Of a stretch of DNA of 64,000 nucleotides, positions 24,431 to 36,447 are shown in pieces. The notes beneath the pieces were generated by a model, which made no database searches, was not told where the DNA came from, and saw only the letters and a program-made list of their open reading frames with translations. The position numbers and the translations under genes are program-made. Source of the stretch: Eucommia ulmoides (Eukaryota > Streptophyta > Magnoliopsida > Garryales > Eucommiaceae). Each line of letters begins with the position of its first letter. Positions within the stretch are counted from its first letter, which is position 1. Location: NCBI GenBank assembly GCA_016647705.1, contig CM028327.1, positions 11,978,365-12,042,364 on the forward strand. Reading direction: 5' to 3'.

Positions 24431-24939
24431 AGATCACCAAATAATCAATGTCCTTGTTACGGAAAAAGAATCACAAAGTTTACTGGGATCTTTGATGTCC
24501 CTGTCAGCCATGCCCATGATGAACAGTGTGCCAAATCTCTTACACCCCTTACATTAGTCTCCAATTATGTGACACTTCGTACAAACTGCATCCCTTTGAG
24601 AACTGAAGAATTCATAATTCTCCTTCTTTTTGATAAGATTGACATTGCAATCAAATACCCAAATAAGATATTGTCAGATTGTCCATATATCAACCGTCTT
24701 TCATTTCCAACCAATTTAACCAAAAGGACCAGTCCTTACACTTGTATCTTTTATGCTTTTTTCAGTTTTACCACTCTAGCAAACATTAGGGAAAGGACAA
24801 GTGGACTAAATTCCAAAGGAAAGAAAAAAAACCATTCCTCACAAAAATATGGCATGATTTATCGAGGACATGAGCAAGGCCACATTTTGTGGTAGTACTG
24901 TTGGAGAGATAAGATGATGGCTGCAGTGATGGTGGTGGT
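24431..24939. other. Unassigned sequence between LINE and TRIM
   Basis: Two short open frames on the plus strand (24318-24557 and 24569-24895) show no motif I know. The sequence could be an old element fragment. I see no splice sites that would make a gene. Confidence 0.3.
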
Positions 24940-25145
24940 TGTAGGGTAATCTTGGGTCTCTCTCAACCCCAGAAGTTAGCCCAAAAGGTGAGATTTTTTC
25001 TCACATTTATAACCTGATCACCAGCTCCTTCCACATCCGATGTGGGATAAACACAATAATCTCTCCCTCACAGATCAAGCCTTTGGTCGGATAACCCTCG
25101 ACCAGTCTCTCCCTCTGTGGCTATTGGGCTAAAAGTTGTTGTAAC
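24940..25145 (-). mobile_element. TRIM, 3-prime part (split by Copia F)
   Basis: On the minus strand this reads the end of a TRIM internal region, the purine tract GTGAGGGAGAG and a terminal repeat (25058-24940) related to that at 1-292. The other half of the same TRIM is at 27475-27599. Together they flank the rearranged Copia at 25146-27474. Confidence 0.72.
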
Positions 25146-27474
25146 CTATTAGTGGATGTCATTTTATGGAAGGGCCCACTATCATTTGTCAAATTTGTTC
25201 TTGAATGATCCAGTGCCATCTAATTAACAGAAAACTTTTATTCTTCTTTAAGGAGCCTACTTTGTTGACAATCAATTGGACAGTTGTATTTTTTCTTAAG
25301 TTTTTGACAATTCCATCTAGTGTGTCCCTTTTTGTGACAATAGTAACACTCAATATTTTTGTTTGATCTAGACTATAACCTCAATCGATCTTTATTTTCA
25401 GCAACCCCTATTTTGATTTCTTCCCCTCACAATAAGACCTTCACCATTTTCATCTGAATTATTGGTAGATACTCTTTTTCTCAACTCTTGAGAATTTAAC
25501 GATGATTTAACATCTTCCATACTCATAGGAAGGAGGCAAATAACATAATAAAATAAGGGTTTGATCTTCATCTTCAATTTTAATATCAATATTTCTCAAA
25601 TCCATGTTATGTTAGTAAACTCATCAATATGTTCTTTAATAGGCGTCCATTCCTTCATCCGAAGTGTATAGAGACTTTGTCTCAAATACAGCCTATTGGT
25701 GAGAGACTTTGTCATATAAAGTCTTTCAAGCTTTGACCACAATTTTGTCGTGGAGTCTTCCTCCACGACTTCACACAACACCTTGTATGCCAAATTGAGA
25801 ATAATTACACTACGGGCCTTCTTGTCAATTTCCGCAAATTCAGCATCGGACACTGTAGCAATTGGAACCTTGGTAACAGTTGCAGGCTTGGCAGAAGCCT
25901 CTGATCTAGCACCTGAGTTTGTGCCTTGGTCGGCACTTTTATCCGAGCCTTTTTCAGGCGGTAATTTTTCTCTACACCAAAGTGTCTTTTGCAAGCTCTG
26001 TTAGACTAGTAAAGCGTGCATTTTAACACGCCATAAACTGAAACTGATTTTGCCATCAAATTTTTGATCTCATATTTGGCCGCCATTTTTAGAGAACTCC
26101 AAAAGTAACAGAGCTAAAATAGCTCTGATACCAATTTGTTGTGAGTTAGGTACGAAATCACTATTCACGTATCGATTACTATTAACGTAAATAGTAACTC
26201 GTACTACCTAGGATCAAAGATGGAGTTAAACTGTGATTACGAGAAATAAAATAGTATGGCAAAAGCACAAATAAATGGAGACAAGAATTTAACGTGGTTC
26301 GGCAGATGCCTACTCCACGGGCGAAGATGGATCAAGGATATTCACTATAAAGGGAAAATGAATACAAGTGGTAAGTGGTAACAGCTCAATACTCAAAACC
26401 CAAAACCCAAATACACCTAATAATCATCACAAATAACATACAAAATTAGGTATAAAATTAACTCTCAAATGGGATTTCTAAAAAGGTTTTTTTCCCTTTG
26501 TCTCTGCACACACAAATGAATTAACACAGTCATCCTTTATATATAGGTGAGGATGGATGTGGAGTGGAGCAGAAGCAAAGAAAGACAATTCTTATTTTGC
26601 CTTTAGAAATATAGGCACTGGAGGGAAAAATACAATTGTCCAATTGATTGTCAACAAAGTAGGCTCCTTTACCAAGAAGAAAAGTTTTCCTTCAATTAGA
26701 TGGCACTGGATCATTCAAGAGCAAATTTGAAAAATGGTTGTGTGCCCTTCCATAAAATGACATCCACTAACAAATCTCCCCCTCCAGTAGATATGGGGAC
26801 AAAGAGTTGTAAGACAATTTCCATTTAATGGAAAACCACATAAACCTTGATCCATTCTTCTGCAAGAAACCCAAAGGGTTCGCTACATCATCTGAACACG
26901 AACCAAGTTCAAGCAATGCTACAACTTGAGACTAGGAACAGGCTTTGTCATCATATCTGCTGGATTATCTATTGTACCAATCTTCTAAACACTGAGCAAT
27001 CCTTCGGATATAATATCCCGAATGAAGTGATACCTGATATCAATATGTTCGGTTCTTTCGTGATAAATCTAATTTTTAGTCAAATGTATCGCACTCTAAC
27101 TGTCACAATAAATAACAGTTAAATTATGTTGTAAGTTGAAATCTGTAACCGAACCTCTTAGCCAAATAGTTTCCTTCACTGCCTCAGTCACTACCATATA
27201 TTTTGTCTCTGTAGTGGAAAAAGCAACTGTCAGTTGTAAAGTTACTTTCCTACTAATTGGACACCCAGAGAGAGTGAATACAAAACCTATCAAGGATCTT
27301 CTTTTGCCTAAATCCCTCGCATAATCAGAATCCACATAGCCAATAACACTTCCACAAGTGTCTCTACTCCTCTCATATACCAAACCAACATCTGCAGAAC
27401 CTGCGCAGTACGAGTTACTATTAATGTAAATAGTAACCAACACGTGAATAGTGATTTCGTAACTAACTTACAAC
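25146..27474. mobile_element. Copia element F with middle inverted relative to its ends
   Basis: The outer ends read on the plus strand: 25146-25296 is the start of an LTR (TATTAGTGGATGTC) and 27408-27474 is the end of the same LTR (ending TTACAACA). The inside reads on the minus strand: a zinc-knuckle segment (CYYCHKKGHTRWNC) near 25340-25300, gag of UBN2 type 26083-25590, a binding site TGGTATCAGAGC near 26138-26127, a complete LTR 26773-26140, a purine tract GGAGGGGGAGA, and RNase H about 27420-27096. The element is broken. It sits inside a TRIM with flanks AATTA and GGTTA where the uninterrupted TRIM at 1-292 has AGTTA. Confidence 0.75.
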
Positions 27475-27599
27475 ATAATTTGAGCTCTAATACAAGTGTA
27501 GGGTCATCTTGAGCTTCTCTCAACCCTAGAAGTTATGTCAAGAGGTGAGGTTTTCTCTCACACAACCCTGACTACATCCGATGTGGGATAAACCCAACA
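27475..27599 (-). mobile_element. TRIM, 5-prime part (split by Copia F)
   Basis: On the minus strand a terminal repeat starts TGTTGGGTTTATCCCACATC at 27599 and ends CCCTACA, followed by TTGTATTAGAGCTCAA, the primer-binding site with small changes. It stops at 27475 where Copia F begins. The remaining half is at 24940-25145. Confidence 0.72.
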
Positions 27600-27656
27600 G
27601 TTATGGTCTGCTTGAGTATCTTGATGTATTGGATACTATTTCCATTCAGAATTTAA

Positions 27657-27740
27657 GGCAGCGTTTGGTAACCATTTCCTTCCCAAAATTTCCCATTCCA
27701 TTCCCATTTTTTTGGGATTGATTTTTGGGTTGCTTTGGAA
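27657..27740. mobile_element. Harbinger-like MITE, end fragment
   Basis: A terminal segment starting GGCAGCGTTTGGTAACC after TTAA matches the right end of the MITE family seen at 38292-38909, in reverse orientation. It breaks off at about 27740. No other end was found. Confidence 0.55.
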
Positions 27741-28320
27741 AGTTTCTCAAACTTTCTTTGGTTGCTTCTCAAACTTTCTTGTTACCCCTATATAAAAGGG
27801 TAGAGGAGCTCAAACAAAGAAGCAACCCAGTGAAGAGGTAAAACAAATTTGATCTCCCAGTGCGAAGGCGTGGGCATCCCGGCAAAGGGTGCAGACAAAG
27901 AGGGTGTAAGGCACTTCAGTAAAAAAAAGTTTGATGACCCAGTTCGAGGGCGAAGGGCATCCCGATAAAGGGTTGCAGACATCCCAGTGAAGGGGTAAAA
28001 CAAGTTTGATCGCCCAGTGTGAGGTTGTGGGCATCCCGGCGAAGGGTGCGGACATCCCAGTGAAGAGTGTGTAAGGCACTTCAGTAAAGAAGTTTGATCG
28101 CTCAGTGCGAGGGCGAGGGCATCCCGGTAAAGTATTGCGGACATCCCAGTGAAGGGGTGTAAGACATTTTAGTAAAAGAAGTTTGATGGCCCAGTGTGAG
28201 GGCGAGGGCATCCTGGCAAAAGGTGAGGGCATCCCAGTAAAGGGGTGTAAGGCACTTCGGTAATAAAGTTTTGATTGTCCAGTGCAAGGACGAGGGCATC
28301 CCAGTAAATGGGTATAACTA
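27741..28320. repeat. Minisatellite of 75-90 bp units below a TATA-like palindrome
   Basis: Six imperfect units, with TTTGAT marks near 27848, 27931, 28005, 28093, 28182 and 28270, share the themes GCCCAGTGCGAGGGCGAGGG, GCATCCCGGTAAAGG and AAGGCACTTCAGTAAAGAAG. Just before them a segment reads CCCCTATATAAAAGGG and lies inside an inverted repeat (GGGTTGCTTT and AAGAAGCAACCC). Long open frames on the minus strand, including 27810-28232, repeat the same peptide and are by-products of the tandem units. The array adjoins the truncated Copia at 28318. Confidence 0.8.
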
Positions 28321-29359
28321 CTTTGTGACCTTTATTAAAGATTACTCTCAGAAAGTATGAGTTTGCTTTCTAAAGGACAAGTCTTAAGTGTTTGAGACTT
28401 TCAGGAAATGAAAAGCTATGATTGAAAATTAGACAAGTTTGAAAATCAAAAAGCTCAGAACCGACAATGGTGGTGAATATGAAGACACAAGATTCAAGAA
28501 GTTTTGCGATGAGCACGGGATCAGAATGGAAAGAACCGTGCCAGGTACGTTTCAACATAATGGCGTAATTGAGCGTATGAACCGAACGTTGACAGAAAGA
28601 GCCAAAAGCATTCGTATACAGTCAGGTCTACCGAAGCAGTTCTGGGCAGAAGCAGTCAACACAATAGCTTACTTGATCAACCGAGGCCCATCAGTTCCAT
28701 TGGAGCATAGAATACCAGAAGAGGTATGAAGCGGAAAAGAGGTAAAACTCTCACATCTAAGAGTTCTCGATTGTGTAGCATATGTGCATATCAGTGATTA
28801 AGGCAGGAATAAGCTTGATCCCAAATCCAAGAAATGCACCTTCCTCGGCTATAGTGAGGATAAGTTTAGCTACCACATTTGGGATGACGAAAATAAGAAG
28901 GTGATTCGCAGTAGAGATGTGATTTTTAATAAAAGAATGATGTACAAGGACAAGCATAAAATATATGCCAGTGACTCAGAACAAGTGGCCCAGTATATGC
29001 AGATGCGGATGATATCCCAGATTGTCTTGTAACAGAGCAAATAGTAGCATATCCTCAGTTAGAGAAACTTTTTTAACAGAGCAGTGTGCAATAGTCCAAC
29101 ACACCGCAGCCTCCTACTCCAGCTCTTGTATTGAGAAGGTCTTCTCGGCCTTATGTGCCTAATAGGAGATACATGAACTATCTGTTGCTAACTGATGGAA
29201 GGGAGCCTGAATGGTATGATGAAGCACGTCAGGCTGAAGATGCCAGCAAGTGGGAGCTTGCTATGAAAGACGAGATAAAGTCTCTGATCTCCAACAAGAC
29301 ATGGGAACTAGCTAAGTTACCCATGGGGAAGAAGGCCCTTTACAACAGATGGGTGTAGT
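28318..29359 (+). mobile_element. Copia element D, left part (interrupted by Copia C)
   Basis: Integrase is recognisable (KIKKLRTDNGGEYED, then QHNGVIERMNRTLTERA, then FWAEAVNTIAYLINRGPS) and the region runs toward the start of reverse transcriptase (KWELAMKDEIKSL). The right-hand remainder and LTR start lie beyond Copia C at 34175-34640. The LTR and gag on the left are missing. A second copy of this family at 36448-37385 lacks the Copia C insertion. Confidence 0.85.
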
Positions 29360-29364
29360 GGGTG

Positions 29365-32300
29365 TGTTAGTGTAATAATGGGCTTAGCCCACTTGGCCTA
29401 TAAGGCAAAACCCTAATCCCACTTTCCTTATAAATACTCATGTATAGTTTCTATTCTGCACATTCTTAACACATGTAACCTTGTATTTCTTTCTCAATAT
29501 ATCAATACATGGTTCATTCCCCACTTCTCAATTATCTTAATATGGTATCAAGAGCAAGTCTTTTCTGAACCTGTTTTCTCTAAACATTTTTTTCGAAACC
29601 CTCAAGCTTCCGCTGCCGCCTTCTTTTCTCTTGTGGTTTTCGTCACTGACATAGGCTTTATCACCACTCTGGTATCAACAACCACCACACCACCAACTTT
29701 GTCTTGCAAAGACGAACTTAACGCCACCAAAATCACCGCCACCGGAGCTCCAACGTGTACACACGTGCCTCCCACAGCCTGCAGTACCACCAAACCGCGT
29801 TGTCTCGGATTTTGGGCTCACCCCCTCAACCAGAGCTCCAAATATATCTCATAATATACCATCGGAACCGTATCGACGAGACGTTTCCAACGACGCAAAA
29901 ATCAAGCCTGTAACACTGTTCACGCGCTCCCATGCTCGTCTGCGTCAGTTCGCGTTTCAGATCTACGCGCCAACTTGCAACGTCTCGAATTTCGGGCTCT
30001 ACCGCCTCAACCATGGCTCCAAATCTATCTCACGATATATCATCAGAACCGTATCGACGAGACGATTCAAAAGTATAAGGCCCATCACCATCCAAGAAGC
30101 GCCAAAAATAGTAGCGCGCGTCAGATCCACTCGCAGCCATCTTCTGTTCAGCCAACCTCACTTCCACGTCAGCCCTAGTCAACGCCACATTAGTGCCACG
30201 TCATTGAAATGTCAACGACACGTCAGCGCTTTTGACCGCCACATCATCCGCTGACCGCCACGTTAGCGCCACTCAGCAAGCCTCTGCCACATCACCGGTT
30301 TGTTAAGGTAATTTCTTTCGGACCAGTTCAGGCCTTTTTTAACCATTTTGTGCAAACTTGGACTGGATCCTGGGGGTTTTCGACGTTCTGATTCTGTTTC
30401 CAGCCTCCATTTTGTGGTTTGAGGCCCACATAATATACTTTCTATTATATCCGTGTGGTTCCTATACCGGTTCACCTGTTTTTCACCTGGTCCTTGAAGA
30501 TTCAATATTGGTTCCTAGAATTTTTTTTAGCATCCTGAATCCATCCGTGACAATAGTTTTTCTAGGCTCAACAGCGATGTTTGTGGGTTCTTCGCTCATT
30601 ATCAATGCCAAAGAGGGTTCAGATCCTACCTCCACTACTGTCACCATGTCTATTGCAGATTTGGCCTCACTCCTCCTTTATATCTTCTCCAACATTGGTA
30701 ATGATACAAACTTTTCCCCTGCTCTCTCACTTACTACAGGTAACTCCTCTCGGTTCTTTGATTCTGTTTGTTGCAATCATATGACATCTGATCCCCATAT
30801 TTTTTCAACCAAACTCTCCGCTATGAATATCCCTAGTATTCATACCGCTGATGGTTCTCAAATGCGTGTTACTCATACCAATCAGGTTTCTACTTCCCAT
30901 CTTTATGTTCCTGACATGTATTTGATTCCGAAACTTACCTTAAATCTCGTCTGTTGGGCAACTTTGTGAATCGGGATTTGAAATCATATTTTCTAATAGT
31001 GGTTGTCGTGTGCCGAATCCTTGGCCAGGAGAAACTCTTGGGACTGGTCGTAAGGTTGGATAACTATTTGAACTAACCAGTTTGCACCTTCCATCTCCAA
31101 CTCCATCACCACCACAACCTCAAGTCCTTTCATCAACCTGTGCAACCTCACAACCACCACCACCGATATCCTCATCCTTATCTCCACAACCACCAGCTGA
31201 TCTCTCACAATCCCAAATGTGGCATGCTCGGTTAGGCCACACTTCATCTAGCCAACTCAAATCGCTTATCTTTAGTGGTTAGTTAGGTTCAGTTCAATAT
31301 GAGTTCTTCAAATGTATCCATTGCCAACTTGCCAAACAACCAGCCCTACCTTTCAAAGAGAGTCAGTCTATTTCCCTTACACCCTTTGATCTGATGCTTT
31401 ATGATATTTAGGGGTCTTCTCCTCATGTCTCAATGGGTGGTCTTTGTTACTTTGTTATCTTTGTGGACGACTACTCTCGATATATATGGTTGTTTCTTAT
31501 GAAACATCGATCCGAACTATTTCAAATATATTCTGAGTTTTCTTCTATGGTTCAAACCCAATTTTCTAGAAATATCAAAGTTTTTTGCTTAGATAATGCA
31601 ATGGAATACAATGATCGTGTTTTTCTTAACCTGCTTTGCAAAAATGGCACGCTCCCTCATCACTCGTGTCCTAGTACATCCCAACAAAATGGACGAGCCG
31701 AACGCAAACATAGACATATTCTTGACACAGTTCGTGCTCTCCTCATTTTTTCATCATGTCTTGAGTGTTTTTGGGGTGAGGCTGCCTTCATAGCCGTCTA
31801 CACAATAAACCGTGTCCCTTCCGCTACAATCCAAAATCAGTCTCTATTTGAACGCCTTTTCGGTAAAGCTCCTAATTACTCTGAACTCAAAGTCTTTAGT
31901 TGCACCTGTTTTATTCTTCTCAAACCACATGAACACAACAAACTGAAATCAAGGGCTCGTCTGTGTTGTTTTCTTGGATATGGCATCGAACATAAAGGGT
32001 ATCGGTGTTGGGATCCCATTTCTAAAACCCTTCATATCTCGCGACGTGTTATTTTTTGGGAACATCAAATGTTTTTCTCCTTACAGTCATTTGACATGTC
32101 ATCCCTCACCAACTCTAGATTCTTTACTAATCCATCCATTGAGTTATTTCCAGATGATACAGTTCCAGGTACTGTTGAGTCCACTCTAGCACCACCTGCT
32201 GTGCCCAGCCCTGCACCCTATGCTAAGTCTACCCCAGACCCACCAATTGAACCTACTCCAGAATCACCAGCTGATCTCACCTCTCTAGCTCCAACAACCA

Positions 32301-34169
32301 TGCTTGAGACTTCTCCTGTGGCCGATGATTCTGTACCAACTGCCTCTGAGACCCACACTCCAAAACACCCTCGCCGTTCTACCAGGGTAACTCATCGTCC
32401 ACATTACCTTACTGATTTTTATTATTTTTCCACTATACTTCATCTGCATGAACCTCAATCCTATAAGGAGGTTACTACTAATCCTCTTTGGCAGAAAGCA
32501 ATGGACGAAGAACTTCAGGCTCTCGTTAAAACTCATACCTGGGATATTGTTGATCTGACCCCTGGAAAAACTCCTATTGGGTGCAAATGGGTGTTTAAAA
32601 TCAAGACGCTCTCTGACTCTGTTGAACGATATAAAGCCCGACTTGTTGCTAAAGGATTCGCTCAGAAATATGGCATTGATTATGAAGAGACATTTGCTCC
32701 AGTGGCGAGGCTAACATCTGTCCATACACTTCTTGCCATCTCCGCTATTCGAAAATAGACTCTCTTTCAAATAGATGTCAAAAATGCATTTCTCAATGGT
32801 GATCTTCTTGAGAAAGTCTATATACATACACCTCCCGGCCTGGGTGCCCCAAGAAATAAAGTTTGTCGCCTTCGCCTTGCCCTATATGGTTTGAAGCAAG
32901 CTTCACGTGCCTGGTTTGCTAAATTCAACACTACTATTCATCGTTTTGGGTTCACACCTAGTTCTCATGATTCAGCTCTGTTTATTCACCATACTGCCAA
33001 CGGTATTATCCTTCTTTTGCTGTATGTAGATGATATGGTTATTACTAGAGATGATTTACGTGGCATTTCTGAACTCAAAAAGTTTCTTAGTGGCCAATTC
33101 GAGATGAAAGATTTTGGCGTGCTCACTTATTTTATTGGTCTCGAAATCTCATCTGGTTTTAATGAATATTTTTTCTCTCAGGCCAAATATGTCTCGGATT
33201 TCCTTTTCAAGGCTGGGATCACTAACTCAACTATTGCCACTACTCCTCTCGAGCCAAATGTCAGACTTACCCCACTCGATGGTTCACCTCTTCAGGATGT
33301 CACTCTATATCGCCAACTAGTTGGAAGTCTTGTATATCTTACTGTCACTCGCCCTGACATTGCCTATGCCGTTCATCAGGTCAGCTAGTTCTTGTCCGTT
33401 CTTCGGACTACTCATTACTCGGCTATTCTTCGCATTCTTCGGTATGTCAAGGGTACTTTATTTCACGGGCTTCATTTCTCAGCTCAATCTGCGCCCGTCT
33501 TACAAGTTTATTCTGATGCCAATTGGGCCGGAGACCCCACCGACAAGCGTTCAACCACTGGTTACTGTTTCGTTTTGGGCAATTCTCTCATTTTCCTGGC
33601 GTAGTAAAAAAACGAATTGTGGTTGCTCGCTCTAGTACTTAAACTGAATATCGTTCCATGGTTGATGCAACTCAAGAGCTTCTCTAGCTTCGATGGCTAC
33701 TAGTTGACATGGGCATCTCTTCTCCTGCAGCCACTATCCTACACTGTGACAACATGAGTGCTATTCAGATCGCTTACAATGATGTATTCCACGAGCGTAC
33801 AAAACACATCGAGACTGATTGTCACTTCATCCGTCATCACATTCTCTAGAATACGATTTGTCTACAATCCGTCAGTTCAGCCGATCAAACAGCAGACATT
33901 TTCACTAAGGCTGATCCACCCGGACGTTTTCACTCTTTGGTTTCCAAACTCAAGTTCACCTCTCACTTACTGCCTTGAGTTTGAGGGAACATGTTAGTGT
34001 AATAATGGGCGTAGCCCACTTGGCCCATAAGGTAAAACCCTAACCCCACTTCCCTTATAAATACTCATGTATAGTTTCTATTCTGCATATTCTTAACACA
34101 TATAACCTTATATTTCTTTCTCAATATATCAATATATGGTTCATTCCCCGCTTCTCAATTATCTTAACA
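29365..34169 (+). mobile_element. Copia element C, complete LTRs and exact target duplication
   Basis: The LTRs are 29365-29542 and 33992-34169, 178 bp each, with about 11 differences (about 6 percent), so a few million years old. A perfect 5-bp duplication GGGTG flanks it (29360-29364 and 34170-34174). The primer-binding site TGGTATCAAGAGCAAG begins at 29543 and the purine tract is at about 33978-33990. Internal parts are a W-box-rich leader, protease near 30750, integrase about 31430-32000, reverse transcriptase about 32480-33380 and RNase H about 33490-33910. It is a close relative of element A and, like it, has no recognisable gag. It is whole in layout with several breaks. Confidence 0.93.
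30160..30300 (+). promoter_or_regulatory. Leader of Copia C rich in W-box and ACGT cores
   Basis: The stretch repeats GCCACGTCAGC-like units with GTCAAC, TTGACC and CCACGT cores, parallel to the leader of Copia A at 10134-10370. Conservation of the theme in two copies of one family suggests that it belonged to the ancestor. Confidence 0.4.
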
Positions 34170-34174
34170 GGGTG

Positions 34175-34640
34175 AAAGAGGAACATGATGGTTTCAAGAG
34201 ATACAAAGCCCGATTAGTTGTTAAAGAATAATAACAACAAGAAAAGAACTGTTGCATTGATCGAGGTATGAAGTCCGATTGAAATCAGTCTCCAAGTGGG
34301 AGATTGTTAGTCAATAAAGGAGGCCCACCGATTGACACAAAGACAAAAGGCAAAAGAAAGAAGGCAAAGTGAAATGAATTCTTTAGTCAATAAAGGAGGC
34401 CCACCGATTGACACAAAGACAAAAGGCAAAAGAAAGAAGGCAAAGTGAAATGAATTCTGAAAGAATTCATTTCACTTTGCCTTCTTTCTTTTGCCTTTTG
34501 TCTTTGTGTCAATCGGTGGGCCTCCTTTATTGACTAACAATCTCCCACTTGGGCCTCAATAAAAAATTCATTTCACTTTGCCTTCTTTCTTTCGCCTTTT
34601 GTCTTTGTGTCAATCGGTGAGCCTCCTTTATTGATTAACA
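34175..34640 (+). mobile_element. Copia element D, right part, with four LTR-head copies in a palindrome
   Basis: After Copia C, 34175-34304 continues the pol remnant and a purine tract (AAGTGGGAGA). The LTR start TGTTAGTCAATAAAGG begins at 34305. About 75 bp of this LTR head occurs four times: direct at 34305-34382 and 34383-34458, then inverted at about 34459-34550 and 34555-34640. The third copy also carries an inverted purine tract (TCTCCCACTT). The rest of the LTR is absent. Confidence 0.8.
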
Positions 34641-34657
34641 GTTATTAGATAAGCTTA

Positions 34658-36444
34658 GGGCCCGTTTGGTAACCATTTATGTTCTCATCCCATGCAGAGG
34701 GATGGGAATGAGATGGGATGAAATGGGATGGGATGGAAATTTTGTTTCCTTCTTAGGAGCAGAATCGCGTTTGGTAACGACAATTTTTTTTTTAGATCTG
34801 GAAACAGAATCGTGTTTGATTTTATCCAAGAAATCAAGAATAAACACAAATCCAAAAACAAATTCGAAACCCAAATCGCCGTTCAAGAAATTCAACAGCC
34901 GTTCAAGAAATCTGAGAGAAATTCGTTTGTCGTTCAAGAAATCTGAGAAATCCTATTTCGTTCACCAAGAAACCCAAATCGAATGTCTATTTCGTTCGCC
35001 GTTTAGGGTTTCGATTTTGAAATTGAAACCGAAATATGGTTTCGATTTCGATCGAAGACAACGAGCAGCGAACGACAACTCACGAGGGAGGAAATCGAAA
35101 CACGATTTCGATTTCAAACACGATTTCGAACACGAAGGCAACGAAGACGATGTGGACAATGACGAACGAAGAACCAGATGACGAGCAATCGACGACGAGC
35201 GAACAACGGCGACGATGGAGAAAGAGGAAGGCGAAGACGACGTCGGCGACGGAGGATGAAATCGGAGCAGTAACGAGGATGGGTCTTGATCTTGATCGAT
35301 CGGATGAAGTGAGGAGAAAATGGAGGTTGATCCTGTTTTTTTTTTCTTTTTTTGGTTGTTCAGATGTTTTTTTGGTTGGAAATGGGATAGGATGAGTTGG
35401 GAGTGGTTTTTTTTTGTTTCTCAATTCTTCACAAAAAAATGAGATGGATTTTGATATGTGCTCATTTGGGAACGAAAACAAAAAAATGGAATGGATTACC
35501 AAATGCTATACCCCATTTGGTAACCATTTCGTTCCCATCCCATGCAGTGGGATGGAATGGGATGAGAATTTTGTTTCCTTTTTGGGAATAGAATCGCGTT
35601 TGGTAACGATAATTTTTTTTTGGCTATGGGAACAAAATCGCGTTTGTTAACGATTTTATTCAAGAAATCAAGAACGGACCCTAAACCACAATCAAGAAAT
35701 CATCAAACAATCAAACCCTAAACCACAATCAAGAAATCATCAAGTAATCAAACCCTAAACCCAATCTAAATCAAAATCCTAAACCCCAATTGAAATTGAA
35801 ATTGAAATCGAAATCGAAATTGAAATTGAAATCTTAAACCCCAATCGAAATTAAAATCGAAATCCTAAATTCCAATTGAAATCGAAATCGATTACAACTC
35901 GAAATCGATTTCGATTTCGAAATCGAAACCCTAAAGCAAAGCAGACGAAGGCGAAGCAGACGATGTAGGATGGAGAATGGAGAAGAAGACGACGGCGATA
36001 GAGGATGGAGAGAAGAAGCAGACGAAGGCGAAGCAGATGATGAAGTATAGAGAATGGAGAAAAAAAAGACGGCAATGGAGAATGGAGAAGAAGCAGAAGA
36101 AAGTGAAGCAGACGATGAAGGATGAAGAACAATGATGAATAAAAAAAAATGAAGAAAAAGAAAAAAAAAAAAAAGACTTACAAGAGTTGAAAGTCATACC
36201 TCATTAACAATTTTGTTAATACCAGCCTTACCCTTTTTTGGTTTAGGAATGAGATAGGAATTATGAGAAATAAAAAATAAAAAATTGTTTCTCACTTCTT
36301 AAGAAAAAGTGGGAATGATTCTTGATTTTGGGATGAGAATAAGAACGGAAACAGTTTTACCAAACGCTATGCCCAAACAGAAATCCCAAAAATCTGAGAA
36401 TGGGATTAGATTTTTTGGGATGGGTATGGTTACCCAACAAGGCC
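34658..36444. mobile_element. Harbinger-like MITE, two units joined head to tail
   Basis: The left end GGGCCCGTTTGGTAACC follows TTA. A second left end (CCATTTGGTAACCATTTCG) starts at about 35511, directly after a unit that lacks its last 90 or so bases. The right end TTACCCAACAAGGCC at 36444 is followed by TAA. The outer three-base flanks are TTA and TAA, so they are not a simple duplication of one insertion. The inside is rich in GAAATC hexamers and purine runs. No transposase is present. Open frames in it are low complexity. Confidence 0.75.
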
Positions 36445-36447
36445 TAA

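Noticed and set aside
27788-28299. Three long open frames on the minus strand with repeated peptides
   Set aside because: They follow the 75-90 bp minisatellite units in different frames. Repetition, not selection, keeps them open.
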